NCBI GenBank assembly: GCA_016215115.1
Contig: JACRLN010000012.1
Location: 62,001-126,000 of the forward strand
Reading direction: 5' to 3'
DNA length: 64,000 nt
DNA from: Nitrospirota bacterium
GTDB taxonomy: Bacteria; Nitrospirota; Thermodesulfovibrionia; UBA6902
In this document: piece after piece, positions 9,732 to 20,240 of the stretch
Position numbering within the stretch: the first letter of the stretch is position 1
Layout of the letters: every line of letters begins with the position of its first letter
Position numbers and translations under genes: made by a program
The notes under the pieces: model-generated
Told to the model about the DNA's origin: nothing
Seen by the model: the letters and a program-made list of their open reading frames with translations, nothing else
Database searches by the model: none

Positions 9732-10790
9732 TTAATTCGTAATTACAACAAAGTGTACCCTTCTGTTGGTCTTAGCCTCTGTTGAGTTTTTGTTCTTTGG
9801 TGTAGGGATTTCAGGCATGGCCAGCCTCGTTTCACCATAAGCGATTGTGGTCATGCTATCTGGAGATATGCCCCCTTCCTTCATCAGATACTCCTTAACG
9901 GCATTTGCCCTTCTTTCGCTCAATCTGAGGTTGTAATCATCCTGCCCGTGTGCACAGGTATGCCCTTCTATACGGACTTTGATCCCGGGATTTTCTTTCA
10001 TGGACTGTATATTCTTTTTCAGTATTCCCTTCGCTTCCTCTGTTAGAGTCGCCTTATCAAAATCAAAATGAATATCCTCAAGTACAACAACCTTCGTCTC
10101 CTTTACAGGCGGCGGCGGTGGTGGTGCAACAGGTGCAGGAGGCGGTGGTGGTGCAACAGGTGCAGGAGGCGGCGGTGGTGGTGCAACAGGTTCCGGGGCT
10201 TTAGGCTGAGGAGCAACCGGTTCTGGTGCAGGCGCCGGAACTGCCTTTTTCTCCCCTCCGAATAAAAATGTAAGCCCTACTGTATAAATTACATTATATT
10301 TTGGATCATCTGTAATAATATGCCTGATGTCACCGCGAATTGCTAAATTCTCTGTTAAAAAATACTTGATGCCGGCTCCGTAATTAAATAAAGGGTCCGA
10401 CCCTCTTTCATCAGTATCACCAGAAATTCTGACTGCTCCCACACCTGCAGAAAGATAGGGAACCAGTTTTTTCTCAGGCATAAAATGATAGATAGCATCC
10501 AGCCGGTAAAGATATGCCTTTACATCTTCTCCGTCTGAAGAGTCTGCATTTGAATCTGTATCAACATAATTAAAATTACCTTCAACTCCCCAATTTTCAG
10601 TAAAATTATAACCCAATCCTATTCCATAAGTTATGTCATTCTCAATATGCTGACCTCCCTGAAAAACATAACCTCCTATGTTAGGATTGAGGGAAACCGA
10701 TCCTTGCCTGATCTGGCTCATTCCGTTTACTGCAAAAAAAGTCAGCAAGAATACCATTGCTAAAGCACCGCACTTCATAATACTTTTCAT
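9732..10790 (-). CDS. OmpA-family outer membrane protein (beta-barrel, Pro-rich linker, OmpA C-terminal domain)
   Basis: Signal peptide MKSIMKCGALAMVFLLTFFAVNG (start moved in from 10880; AAAGGAAA RBS); VAPPPPPP repeats; IHFDFDKATLTEEAKGIL, IEGHTCAHGQDDYNLRLSERRANAVKEYL. Confidence 0.9.
   Translation of the reverse strand: MKSIMKCGALAMVFLLTFFAVNGMSQIRQGSVSLNPNIGGYVFQGGQHIENDITYGIGLGYNFTENWGVEGNFNYVDTDSNADSSDGEDVKAYLYRLDAIYHFMPEKKLVPYLSAGVGAVRISGDTDERGSDPLFNYGAGIKYFLTENLAIRGDIRHIITDDPKYNVIYTVGLTFLFGGEKKAVPAPAPEPVAPQPKAPEPVAPPPPPPAPVAPPPPPAPVAPPPPPPVKETKVVVLEDIHFDFDKATLTEEAKGILKKNIQSMKENPGIKVRIEGHTCAHGQDDYNLRLSERRANAVKEYLMKEGGISPDSMTTIAYGETRLAMPEIPTPKNKNSTEAKTNRRVHFVVITN
10109..10200 (-). repeat. 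Imperfect ~27-30 bp tandem repeat encoding the Pro/Ala linker
   Basis: GGCGGTGGTGGTGCAACAGGTGCAGGA-type unit about three times. Confidence 0.75.
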
Positions 10791-11105
10791 GTAAATTTTC
10801 CTTTCTTTTTTTATGATCTCAACACATGGTTGCTGTTTAAAGATTTCTTTCGTACTACTATAAAAAAATACTGCATACAAATTCAGTCGTTATAGTTATT
10901 TCTTGAATGGCTTCTTTAAAGTTCTTTAACCCTTGACAATAATTTAAGAAGCTTTTTTAAATGTACTTCAGTTAAGATTTTCCTGAAAATTATTAGATTG
11001 CTTATATCTTTTATCATAAAAAAATATCTTTGTCAAAAAAAACTCAGAATATATTATTCTCATTTACAAGCTATAATATGGGTACTTATAGTATTGGAAG
11101 GAACC

Positions 11106-11855
11106 ATGAATCCTCTCGATGTTTATAAAAAACTCCCCCGCAAGAACTGCGGAAAATGTTCTGCGGGAACCTGCATGGCTTTCGCAGTTCAATTTTTGAG
11201 GAAGATGATTTTAACATCTGAATGCACTGAACTCGATGAGCAGGGTAAGCAGGAAATCGATGTCATGCTGTCTGACACCGGCGACTGGATGGAAAGACGG
11301 CTTCAGGAGCTTTTCAATGAGATATCACGGATAAATTTTTCGAATGTTGCAGAGGGCCTCGGGGCAGTTGCTGAAGGTGATTTTCTGAAAATCCGGTACA
11401 TGGGAAAAGATGTAGTCGTCACCCCTTCAGAGTTTAAGGAAGAATTAACTATTTGGGACAAGCTCCTCATTCTTATGTATATAAAAAATGCGGGGAGTAG
11501 TCTCCTTTCAGGCAAGTGGGTTGCGTTCAGAGATTTGAAAGACGGATTAATCCGTGCGGAAAGTTTTCACGAAGCGTGTGAACTGTCTCTTGCAAGGATG
11601 TTCGGTAATAATCCGGATGGCTTTCTTCAGAAATTGACCGTATTGGGAGCACAGGATATATCAGGTTTTTCAGCTAAACACAGCCTCGTAGTTTATCCCC
11701 TGCCTAAAATCCCCTTTCTTGTCCTTCTCTGGCCGGGGGATGAGGAGTTTGAACCTGACTGCAAGATACTCTTTGATTCTACAGTGACGGAGTTTCTTGA
11801 CGTTGAGGCGCTGCTTTATTTGGGAATGGCACTGGTCAGGGCACTGAAGATCTGA
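11106..11855 (+). CDS. 4Fe-4S-domain / DUF3786-like protein
   Basis: Start at MNPLDVYKKLPRKNCGKCSAGTCMAFA...SEC (CX2CX4C...C Fe-S pattern); track start at 10998 is likely too early. Confidence 0.7.
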   Translation: MNPLDVYKKLPRKNCGKCSAGTCMAFAVQFLRKMILTSECTELDEQGKQEIDVMLSDTGDWMERRLQELFNEISRINFSNVAEGLGAVAEGDFLKIRYMGKDVVVTPSEFKEELTIWDKLLILMYIKNAGSSLLSGKWVAFRDLKDGLIRAESFHEACELSLARMFGNNPDGFLQKLTVLGAQDISGFSAKHSLVVYPLPKIPFLVLLWPGDEEFEPDCKILFDSTVTEFLDVEALLYLGMALVRALKI

Positions 11856-11877
11856 CTAAAGAAAAATCGGCGCATAC

Positions 11878-13203
11878 TTACCTTTCCAATTTTTTCTGAA
11901 TGTCAGCAACAGGGGTGAAGATGAACTTCTTGCCCTCTTTTCGCATCTCAAGTAGTCCCATATCTCTCAGGCCGAGCAAATCCGTGCGCGCAGTCTGATA
12001 CGTCACACCATGAATGTTGGAGTGAGTCTCTATCGTAAAAAGCTCTTGAGGCTTTTCAATCGCATCGGCAAGCAGTGTGCGCTGCCTCAGGTTTAATCCC
12101 GGGTAACTCGCGGCAAAACGGAATGCATGTCTTTTTTCTTTCTGTTTTCTTTCAATGTATTCATTTAGTTTCTCTATCGCCTTATGTATTGCCTTGAGGT
12201 TATATACGATGAAGTATGTGGCGTCGTTATCATCGATTTCGGAATAAAGAAATGATCTGTAGTACTGGGTCCGCGCGCTAAGGATCGCGGTGGACACCGA
12301 AAGGTATTCGAAAAGCCAATAACGGTTCTTGAGCATGTACCAATAAAAGAGCGCCCTTGCAGTACGTCCATTGCCGTCCATGAAAGGATGCACATATGCA
12401 ACCCAGAAATGAAGCAGTATCCCCTTTACAATAGGATTGACAAATTCGTCCTCCCTGTCGCTGTTTGCATAATCGCAAAGCCCTTTCATCAGAGCGTGTA
12501 CAGCATCTGCCTTGGGCGGGACATGGAGAACTGTTTGCACGTCACTGTCAAAAACATGTATCTCTTCGTCATCAGGAGTTCTGAATCTGCCTGCCCATGA
12601 TGGGTCATCAAGAGTATTAACGGTCATGCCGGCGTGAATATTTTGTATCAGCTCTATCGAAAGCGGCTCGGCCAAATGCTTCTTTATCATCTGCATCGAC
12701 AGATAATTATTGTATATCATTTGCTCCGAGCGGTCCTTCGGTTTTCTGCCTGTCCTGAGCATTTCTTTAGCAACAACCCTTGTGGTGACCGCACCCTCGA
12801 TCTGACTTGAGGATATTGCCTCATCAACTAATGACCTGATTAAATATCTCCGCTTTTCGTCGGCATGCACCGATGGGTCATCTACAAGAATAGACCCGCC
12901 TGCCTGCTGGTCTATAAAATGACTTTCCCGAAGTATACAATCCGGAAGCCAGTAACCAAATGGATTCCCTTTTGAATCAGTAAGAGCTATATATCTTGTT
13001 TGAACAACTCTCGACAATTTAAGTATGACCCATGCCGCCTCGGTTGTTACACCTTCCGGCACAGGTTGGTGCTTCAGTTCATCCCAATACATATATTCGC
13101 TGTTTGCCTTTTTAACTAAATCCTTAGTCTTACGCGCCAGATCAGGAGTTATAGGTTGTTCTAATATTCCGTCACAAGATGGCGCCTTTTCCGGTATTTT
13201 CAA
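11878..13203 (-). CDS. Fic/DOC family protein with C-terminal winged-helix-like region
   Basis: Fic core HPFMDGNGRTAR; N-terminal inhibitory-type motif SSQIEGA; C-term LTDLLGLRDMGLLEMRKEGKKFIFTP. Confidence 0.92.
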   Translation of the reverse strand: MKIPEKAPSCDGILEQPITPDLARKTKDLVKKANSEYMYWDELKHQPVPEGVTTEAAWVILKLSRVVQTRYIALTDSKGNPFGYWLPDCILRESHFIDQQAGGSILVDDPSVHADEKRRYLIRSLVDEAISSSQIEGAVTTRVVAKEMLRTGRKPKDRSEQMIYNNYLSMQMIKKHLAEPLSIELIQNIHAGMTVNTLDDPSWAGRFRTPDDEEIHVFDSDVQTVLHVPPKADAVHALMKGLCDYANSDREDEFVNPIVKGILLHFWVAYVHPFMDGNGRTARALFYWYMLKNRYWLFEYLSVSTAILSARTQYYRSFLYSEIDDNDATYFIVYNLKAIHKAIEKLNEYIERKQKEKRHAFRFAASYPGLNLRQRTLLADAIEKPQELFTIETHSNIHGVTYQTARTDLLGLRDMGLLEMRKEGKKFIFTPVADIQKKLER

Positions 13204-13217
13204 TGTGTTACCTCCAA

Positions 13218-13339
13218 ATACTAATTTGACATTAATTAGTAGAAAATTAGTAGTTATTCGTATAAATGTAACTACTAATAAATTTTATATTAGTAGTTAC
13301 ATTATGTCAAGCTCTTACTAATTTTACAATATTTAGTAG
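13218..13339. promoter_or_regulatory. Array of seven TTAGTAG-type sites (both orientations) upstream of fic, including a perfect 16-bp inverted repeat
   Basis: Sites near 13221, 13236, 13247, 13272, 13290, 13315, 13333; AATGTAACTACTAATA-AATTTTA-TATTAGTAGTTACATT at 13265-13303. Confidence 0.75.
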
Positions 13340-13496
13340 ATTGTGCTTTGGGGTTGTTGCTTTTTGATGTGCGTATCGCTTTGCTAAGCAGTCATTCTGT
13401 ACTTGAGGCGGAATACAGTCCTTTTGAACTTCCGCGCTTATGCTTTATTTGCCATTGACAACCGGAGGTCTTTAAGGATTCGGCAATATTATTATC

Positions 13497-13865
13497 TTAG
13501 CCATACGCAAAAAGATAAGCTCTGACACAAATAATCACATAATCCCCGATCAGATTATCGAGTTTAGTACCCAGTGGAACCGGATTTTTCTTTGAAAGGG
13601 TTTTGACTTGAATCAGAACCTTTCGTAATGCGTTCTGACTATACAATAGAATATCTATTCCCTTAGCATTTCTTGCAGTGGGCATCACATTCCATCCAAA
13701 CAAGGAAAGCTTGTAGCACACGTAGTAAAGACCAATATTGCCAATAGTCTGACTCGTTACAATATTCATAGGAAACTTAGTCCTCATTCTAGTCATTTTA
13801 TCTTTATGCCGAACAGATATTCGACGGAAAGATTGATATTGAATATGCCTCCTATTGCATAGCAC
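13497..13865 (-). CDS. Small PD-(D/E)XK-like protein, possibly truncated
   Basis: GWNVMPTARNAKGIDILLYSQNALRKVLIQVKTL: D ... QVK pattern; start uncertain. Confidence 0.45.
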   Translation of the reverse strand: MLCNRRHIQYQSFRRISVRHKDKMTRMRTKFPMNIVTSQTIGNIGLYYVCYKLSLFGWNVMPTARNAKGIDILLYSQNALRKVLIQVKTLSKKNPVPLGTKLDNLIGDYVIICVRAYLFAYG

Positions 13866-13996
13866 AATATTGAAAAATATTTATATCGAAGAGCGTAAAA
13901 TAAGTTTACTTAAGGGCAGGAGAGAAAGGCAAGAATAAAATTAAATGATTTGGCATTACTTATGAACTACTTATTAATAGCATGAAGTATTTAAAG

Positions 13997-14542
13997 CTAT
14001 TCCTTCTTCGTCCCCACGAACATGTCTTTCTTGTCCCCGAAGAAGACATTAAATGTAGTGAGTGAGCCATAACAGCGTGATATGTATTGCTGGAGATTTA
14101 CCTTTTCACTATCTGTAAGTTTTTCAGAAGCATTAATATTCTGCTCAAGGACCCGGAGTTGATTGCGGACCATAATGATTTTATGGAAAAAGGTTTCGAT
14201 GGGTACAGACTTTTCCTGCATCCCTTCTTTACCGGGTTTCAGGACCAGCTCCCCCCCAATCCATTTATCAACTATGGCAGTTACACCTATTAACCCTTCT
14301 TCCAGTAAAACCTCGCGAATGGCGTCTTTTAATGCATTGATATCCATACCTTGCTCCTCTGTACATTGTTCCCGCTGTTGATCCGGCGGATCGGACAATT
14401 CGGTTTCCGCTTCTGTTTCCGTAAAATATTTCACGCCGGCCTTAATAAAGTTCACAACTAAACGCTCATTCTCTATATGAACTACTTTGCCGGTCCCGAA
14501 GATCTTATGATAGACAACTCTTCCGGTGTAAAACTCTTCCAT
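13997..14542 (-). CDS. Hypothetical protein with Tudor/UvrD-C-like N-terminus
   Basis: GRVVYHKIFGTGKVVHIENERLVVNFIKAGVKYF. Confidence 0.45.
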   Translation of the reverse strand: MEEFYTGRVVYHKIFGTGKVVHIENERLVVNFIKAGVKYFTETEAETELSDPPDQQREQCTEEQGMDINALKDAIREVLLEEGLIGVTAIVDKWIGGELVLKPGKEGMQEKSVPIETFFHKIIMVRNQLRVLEQNINASEKLTDSEKVNLQQYISRCYGSLTTFNVFFGDKKDMFVGTKKE

Positions 14543-14563
14543 AAAATTTTACTTCCTGCCTCT

Positions 14564-17551
14564 TTACAGCGCCACGTCTAACACCATCTTCTTTTCCTCG
14601 TCCTTATCTTTTCTCAATATCTCAACTTTAACCGTCTCGCCTGTTTTCTTGTACAGAAGATGGATTTTTATATCATTTATAGTTTTTACCGGCATATTAT
14701 CAAGCGAGAGTATAATATCTCCTTCTTTAATACCAGCCTTTTCGGAAACGCTATTTTCAGGGAACCCCTTTATTTTAAGCTCCCCGTTTTCTTCTGTTAA
14801 AAATATCATGAGTTTTGGAGAGGTAACGCCTTCCACCGGTTTCGGGAAAATTATGTAATCAGCAATGCCCTTTTCAACTTCAGCGTCTATGAGAACAATT
14901 GCATAATTACTGCCATCCCTCCTGAAAGTCCTCTTCGGGATGCCTGAACCATATTCAAGATGCCCCTGGCCCGCAAGAACAACTATTTGATAATCAGGGT
15001 TTTTATTGAGGAACTCATCTATGGACTGTGACATCGTCTCATCCCACAGCAACTGGGCTTGATAGAAGAAGTCAAAATTTTTGCCTTCGGAATTCTTGTG
15101 CTGATCAAAAATCTTTTTCAGCCTCTCTCTATAATTATTATCGGACAAATCCATATCCGGCGGGATCTCATTTTTTTCTTCAATAGAGAGTGAATCAAGC
15201 CCTTCACGCGATACTTTCTCTATGATTTCACGTTTCAGGTTTAATGCGACAACAGGTATTTTCTCTGATCTTGCATAATCAAGTATCGGTTTGTATAAAT
15301 GGTAATCAAACCCCCATCTCTTAAAATATTCTGACATCTTCAGAAAATCTGTCTCATCCATCTTTCCAGAGATGAAGCTGTCAAGTGTTTCCTGAAAAGG
15401 TCTCTGAAACATTTCCATCCCTATTGCGACCTTCCTGATTTTCTTGTATATTCCTCTGATTATATCAAGCTGGACCGCGTGATGGGCAAACACATCGTGA
15501 GCCTCGCCGACATAGATTATTTTCCTGTCTACAACGCTGGTTGTAACTTCTGACAGTGTTCTGGTTGTTGAAAGATCAACAGCCGGAGCATCTTCCTGCA
15601 TGTTCATAATTATTCCCCTGTCTGTTTGAGTTATTTCTTTATAAGTATTTTTTCCATTTTCAAAAAGCAGCTTGCTGTATTTTCCGTAATGAGCTATTTT
15701 CCCATATGCAGCGTCTACCTCTTTTTTCGATTTTCCATTTATTATTCCTATAACCTTTTGAGGATTCAAAGGATTTTCTTTCACAATCATGGAAAAACCT
15801 GCATCTTCAGAAGGAACCTTACCGAAAATTCTGCCTGTCAGCGGGTTATCGAAACCAAAAATTATAACTGAAGACGACATGATGTCAGAGTTTTTAATAT
15901 CCCCTTCATCCATTTTCACCGGCTTATTGCTTTCGAATTCCTCTATGATGCTGCTGTAAATTTCCGCATTTTCCCGCGGCATGGCGATGAGGAGACATTT
16001 ATCGCCCAGAAGCCTCGCAATCACAGGGGCGAATTCTTGCGGGTCAAGCTCACGGGCGACATCATAATCCTCGTCAAAGACTATCCTGTCCGGTCTTTCC
16101 GGAAAGGAAAATTCAAAGCTGTTTTTTCCCTTATCGACAGCGAGAGATTTTGTAACGGCGTCATTCCTGATATATATGGTCATGGGGAGAGTGAGCCGGT
16201 AAACTTTCCCCTTTTGACTGACCGTGAAATTCAGTTTATAGTCGATGCCGTTCTGTTCTACTTTCAGACCGTCGATACTGATGTCGGGCAATCCTGTTCC
16301 GTCCACCCATTGCTCAAAGAACCACGAAAGATCCTGTCCGTAAGATTTTTCAAATGACTCCTTCAGGTTGTCCCATGAAACCATCCGGAAGGGGTTCTCT
16401 TTCACAATATCCTTCAGGGCGTCAAAAAACGCTTGCTCTCCGGCCATCATCTTCAGCATATGGAAAACCATTGCCGTCTTGCCGTATCCTATGACCCGAG
16501 TTGAAAGATCAACCCTTCCTTTGAAGTCTTTTAATGGAAATTCATTCTGGGATGTAACGTAGCTTTTGTAGTCGGTTAAAATCTGCTTCCTGTATTCCCA
16601 ACCCTTATTCTTCTGTTCTTCATATAAATGGTCCGCAAGATATGTAGTCAATCCCTCTGCCCAGTTGCCTCTTTGATAATCAACATAAACATAATTGCCA
16701 AACCACTGGTGTAGAATTTCATGCCCCAGGGAAGTCTCAACAATAAAAGGAAGTTGTACTATCGTATTCCCGAGGAGTGTAAAGGTTGGAAACGAGTATC
16801 CTGTGGGCAGGAAGTTCTCAACAATGGAGAATCTTTTATATGGATATTTTCCTAAAAGGCTTTCATATAATTTGAGGTACTTTTTTGTAAATTCAATATA
16901 GGTTGATGCAAGATTTATATCTTCGCTGAAAAAATATGCATAGATCTGAACATTATTATAATTATCTTTCCTTACACGATATTTATCTGATGCTGTGAGG
17001 TTTATGCCGTCTGACGGATATGGGAAATCAAAATAGAATTCTACCGAATCATTCTTAAGTACCTTTTTGACTTCATCTGCCTCCGCTACCGCCTCATATC
17101 CTTTGGGAAGGGTCACTTTAAGATTGTAATATGCCTGCCCTTTAATTTCAGGATACCAGGTATTTGTAAGCGATATCCCTTTTGCATCAATTACATTTTT
17201 CACTGCCCCGGCATTTTTTTCATAAGAACCATGATCGTCCCTGAAATATACTTTATAACTTATCTCTAATATTCCGTCCTTGTCAGAAACTATTCTTAAA
17301 GTTCGGGAACCTTCATCTAAACCAATCTGTTTGTTATTGAGTTTTATGTAATTTATTTCAAGAGTCCCATTTATCACTAATAACAGCTCTTTTCCGGCAA
17401 CAACATCAATTCGGGAAATGCCGGTTAGTTCAGAGGCGGAGACATCAATGGAGACATCCAGATTATATGTCGTTACAGGAAATGCCAGGATGACAGAAGG
17501 GGAAAATATGAAAACAATTATGATGAAAACTGTTTTTTGTAATAATTTCAT
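14564..17551 (-). CDS. M1-type metallopeptidase - ChaN (haem-binding/Tiki-like) - PDZ fusion protein
   Basis: HEILHQWF...E (HExxH); YVGEAHDVFAHHAVQLDIIRGIY...AGQGHLEYGSGIPKR; SEKAGIKEGDIILSLDNMPVKTINDI. Confidence 0.85.
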   Translation of the reverse strand: MKLLQKTVFIIIVFIFSPSVILAFPVTTYNLDVSIDVSASELTGISRIDVVAGKELLLVINGTLEINYIKLNNKQIGLDEGSRTLRIVSDKDGILEISYKVYFRDDHGSYEKNAGAVKNVIDAKGISLTNTWYPEIKGQAYYNLKVTLPKGYEAVAEADEVKKVLKNDSVEFYFDFPYPSDGINLTASDKYRVRKDNYNNVQIYAYFFSEDINLASTYIEFTKKYLKLYESLLGKYPYKRFSIVENFLPTGYSFPTFTLLGNTIVQLPFIVETSLGHEILHQWFGNYVYVDYQRGNWAEGLTTYLADHLYEEQKNKGWEYRKQILTDYKSYVTSQNEFPLKDFKGRVDLSTRVIGYGKTAMVFHMLKMMAGEQAFFDALKDIVKENPFRMVSWDNLKESFEKSYGQDLSWFFEQWVDGTGLPDISIDGLKVEQNGIDYKLNFTVSQKGKVYRLTLPMTIYIRNDAVTKSLAVDKGKNSFEFSFPERPDRIVFDEDYDVARELDPQEFAPVIARLLGDKCLLIAMPRENAEIYSSIIEEFESNKPVKMDEGDIKNSDIMSSSVIIFGFDNPLTGRIFGKVPSEDAGFSMIVKENPLNPQKVIGIINGKSKKEVDAAYGKIAHYGKYSKLLFENGKNTYKEITQTDRGIIMNMQEDAPAVDLSTTRTLSEVTTSVVDRKIIYVGEAHDVFAHHAVQLDIIRGIYKKIRKVAIGMEMFQRPFQETLDSFISGKMDETDFLKMSEYFKRWGFDYHLYKPILDYARSEKIPVVALNLKREIIEKVSREGLDSLSIEEKNEIPPDMDLSDNNYRERLKKIFDQHKNSEGKNFDFFYQAQLLWDETMSQSIDEFLNKNPDYQIVVLAGQGHLEYGSGIPKRTFRRDGSNYAIVLIDAEVEKGIADYIIFPKPVEGVTSPKLMIFLTEENGELKIKGFPENSVSEKAGIKEGDIILSLDNMPVKTINDIKIHLLYKKTGETVKVEILRKDKDEEKKMVLDVAL

Positions 17552-20013
17552 TATATCTTTTTGACCTCTTCATCCAGAATTTCCCTCACTTTTTTCAATA
17601 ACTGGTTTGGTAAAATGGGCTTTGGGAGAAAATTTAATTTTAAATCAATAATCCCTTTTTTGTGGACAATTTCAGAAGTATACCCGCTTACAAATAATGC
17701 TTTTATACCCGGATATATCTTTTTAATTTCATCATATACCTCTTTTCCGTTCTTCTTCGGCATTATCACATCAAGGATCAGAAACTTAACTTTTTCCTTA
17801 TGTTCATTGAATTTCTCAATCGCATCGGCGCCATCTTTTGCTTCTATGACCGTATAACCAAACTCTTTAAGAACCGACCCTGCAAGCTCCCTCAACGATT
17901 CATCATCCTCAGCTATAAGTATTGTCTCTGTTCCTCCTTTTATTATTTCAACTATCTGAGAGGTTATTTCTTTCGTTGCCATAGTATTTATTAGCGGGAG
18001 GTAAATATTAAATGTTGTGCCTTTTCCAGGTTCAGTCAATACAGTTATATAACCGCCATTTTGTTTTATGGCCCCGTACACCATAGCAAGCCCCAGCCCT
18101 GTACCGCGTCCCACCTCTTTTGTGGTAAAGAAAGGCTCGAATATCCTTTCTCTCGTTTTTTCATCCATTCCAATACCGGTATCTGCTACTGAAAGAAGCG
18201 CATATTCCCCTCTATCGCCGAAACCATGCTGCTTGATGAATTGTTCGTCAATAGTCGATATTTCTGTTCCTATTGTTAATGAACCTCCTTGAGGCATCGC
18301 ATCTTTTGCATTGGTAGCGAGGTTCATCAATATCTGCTCCATCTGTCCGCTGTCTGCCATTATGGTCAAATGTCTTTCATCAAGAACAACCTTCAGTTCT
18401 ATATCTTCAGCAATTACTCTGCCCAGAAGTTTCTGCACATTTCTTATAATAATATTTATATCTACCGGTTTCGGGCTGATAAGCTGTTTCCTGCTGAAAG
18501 CAAGGAGGCTTTGGGTTAAATGAGCGCCTCTCTCAGAAGACCTCAGTATATGATCAAGATGAGCTTTCAGAGGGTCCTCTTTTTTCATTTTCATTTTTAT
18601 AATATTTGCATACCCTATAATTGCGGTAAGAATATTGTTGAAATCATGGGCCACTCCTCCAGCAAGCAGTCCAACGGCCTCCATCTTTTGTGACTGAAGC
18701 AGTTGTTCCTGCAGTCTCAGCTTTTCTTCTTCTGCTTTCTTGCGTTCAGTAATGTCAACAATAAGTCCATCATATGCAATCAGTTTCCCATCCTTATCAT
18801 ACCTCGGGACAGGGGTGTTTCTTACCCATTTTACATCTCCATTCTTATGGATGATTCTATGTTCCAGTGGTTGTATACTTTCACCTGAAATCGCTCTGTT
18901 AGCGTGTTTTATTACAGATTCCCTGTCTTCTTCATGCACCATTCTGTACCAGAGGTATGGATCAGCTTCATATTCCTCAGATGAATATCCCGTAACTGCA
19001 ATACAACCCGGTCCGTGTTTTGTTGATACAGCTTTCCCATTCCGCACCTCTACGGTAAAAATATAGTCTGTGACTGAATCAACGAGTTTTCTGTATCGTT
19101 CTTCGCCTGCTATTTTATCTTTTTCCGCCTGCTTTCGTTCGGTGATGTCATAGGCAATACCCTGTACTGCCAGAACATGCCCGTTTGAACTATAGACAGG
19201 CACTTCGCTCACTTCAAGCCATCTGATGCTGCCGTCTTTATGATAAATCTCCACTTCATATGGCTGCTGCTGCTCGCCCTTGATGCTTAGTTCAGTATGA
19301 CGTTCTACCTCTTTATTAACAGGGTTATCAGTCAGATATCTCGTATAGTGAGTAAGAAATTCTTCGGATGTGTACCCCAAAATTTTGATAATTGAAGGAC
19401 TTATATACGTAAAAACGCCCTCAGTGTTGTGTATGTATATAAAATGTTTTTCTTCAATGCTTTCAATCAGGGCTCGGTATTTTTGCTTGTTTTCTTCGAG
19501 CGCATCTACATACAGGGCGTTCTGTATTGCCTGCGCCAGGCGTGGAGCAAGGAACTGGAGAACAAAACGCTTTCCCTTTATGATCCCTTTTATTTTCATG
19601 GCGCAGACATTTAATGTGCCTATGCATTGTTTGTTCACAACAAGGGGAATAAGGAGATCAGACCGGAAACCGGCTTTAAGAAGGATTTTGTCTACTTCGT
19701 ATTCAGTCTGCCACGTTTTGATATTAGGGCGATAGAGCGGTTCAGCATGATTGATAACTTCAGAAAGGACGGTTTTTTCAAAAGGCAGAAACTTTCCGGA
19801 CTCGATTCCCTTAATTTCCATGCCAGCTTCATAGAGCAGAAACCCACCGGTTTCTTTCTGAAGCAGGGCGATCGATGCGCGTCTGATGCCAAGCCGGTTC
19901 TGGATAAACTCCAGTGAACGCCGGGTGATATAGGAGAAGTGCAGATGAGCTATCTCCTCATCAAACTCCTTGATGGTAGTCAGTATCTTATGAAAAGAAT
20001 TGTTTTTATTCAA
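17551..20013 (-). CDS. Hybrid sensor histidine kinase (GAF-PAS-PAS-HisKA-HATPase-REC)
   Basis: GVAHDFNNILTAIIGYA; GTGLGLAMVYGAIKQNGG; C-term ILIAEDDESL...LILDVIMP. Confidence 0.93.
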   Translation of the reverse strand: MNKNNSFHKILTTIKEFDEEIAHLHFSYITRRSLEFIQNRLGIRRASIALLQKETGGFLLYEAGMEIKGIESGKFLPFEKTVLSEVINHAEPLYRPNIKTWQTEYEVDKILLKAGFRSDLLIPLVVNKQCIGTLNVCAMKIKGIIKGKRFVLQFLAPRLAQAIQNALYVDALEENKQKYRALIESIEEKHFIYIHNTEGVFTYISPSIIKILGYTSEEFLTHYTRYLTDNPVNKEVERHTELSIKGEQQQPYEVEIYHKDGSIRWLEVSEVPVYSSNGHVLAVQGIAYDITERKQAEKDKIAGEERYRKLVDSVTDYIFTVEVRNGKAVSTKHGPGCIAVTGYSSEEYEADPYLWYRMVHEEDRESVIKHANRAISGESIQPLEHRIIHKNGDVKWVRNTPVPRYDKDGKLIAYDGLIVDITERKKAEEEKLRLQEQLLQSQKMEAVGLLAGGVAHDFNNILTAIIGYANIIKMKMKKEDPLKAHLDHILRSSERGAHLTQSLLAFSRKQLISPKPVDINIIIRNVQKLLGRVIAEDIELKVVLDERHLTIMADSGQMEQILMNLATNAKDAMPQGGSLTIGTEISTIDEQFIKQHGFGDRGEYALLSVADTGIGMDEKTRERIFEPFFTTKEVGRGTGLGLAMVYGAIKQNGGYITVLTEPGKGTTFNIYLPLINTMATKEITSQIVEIIKGGTETILIAEDDESLRELAGSVLKEFGYTVIEAKDGADAIEKFNEHKEKVKFLILDVIMPKKNGKEVYDEIKKIYPGIKALFVSGYTSEIVHKKGIIDLKLNFLPKPILPNQLLKKVREILDEEVKKI

Positions 20014-20240
20014 TATGAAAATTTTACCACAAAGTGATAAAAGACTACTATTTTAAAATGCTCCCAGGGGTAACCATTCAGTGACGGGGGGTAATTGTAA
20101 CCATTCCATTAAATAAATAGCCGCAAAGTTTGCTTATCTCTGCTTAAATTCCATTTAATCTTCCGAATCAATTAGTTGTTTTCATTTATCGTGTTTTTTA
20201 TCTTGACTTACGTTTGTATTAGTTGCAATAATTATTCAAC

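Noticed and set aside
10068-10265. Arg/Trp-rich ORF (RRRRWWCNRCRR)
   Set aside because: Antisense translation of the Pro/Ala linker repeat of the OmpA-family gene.
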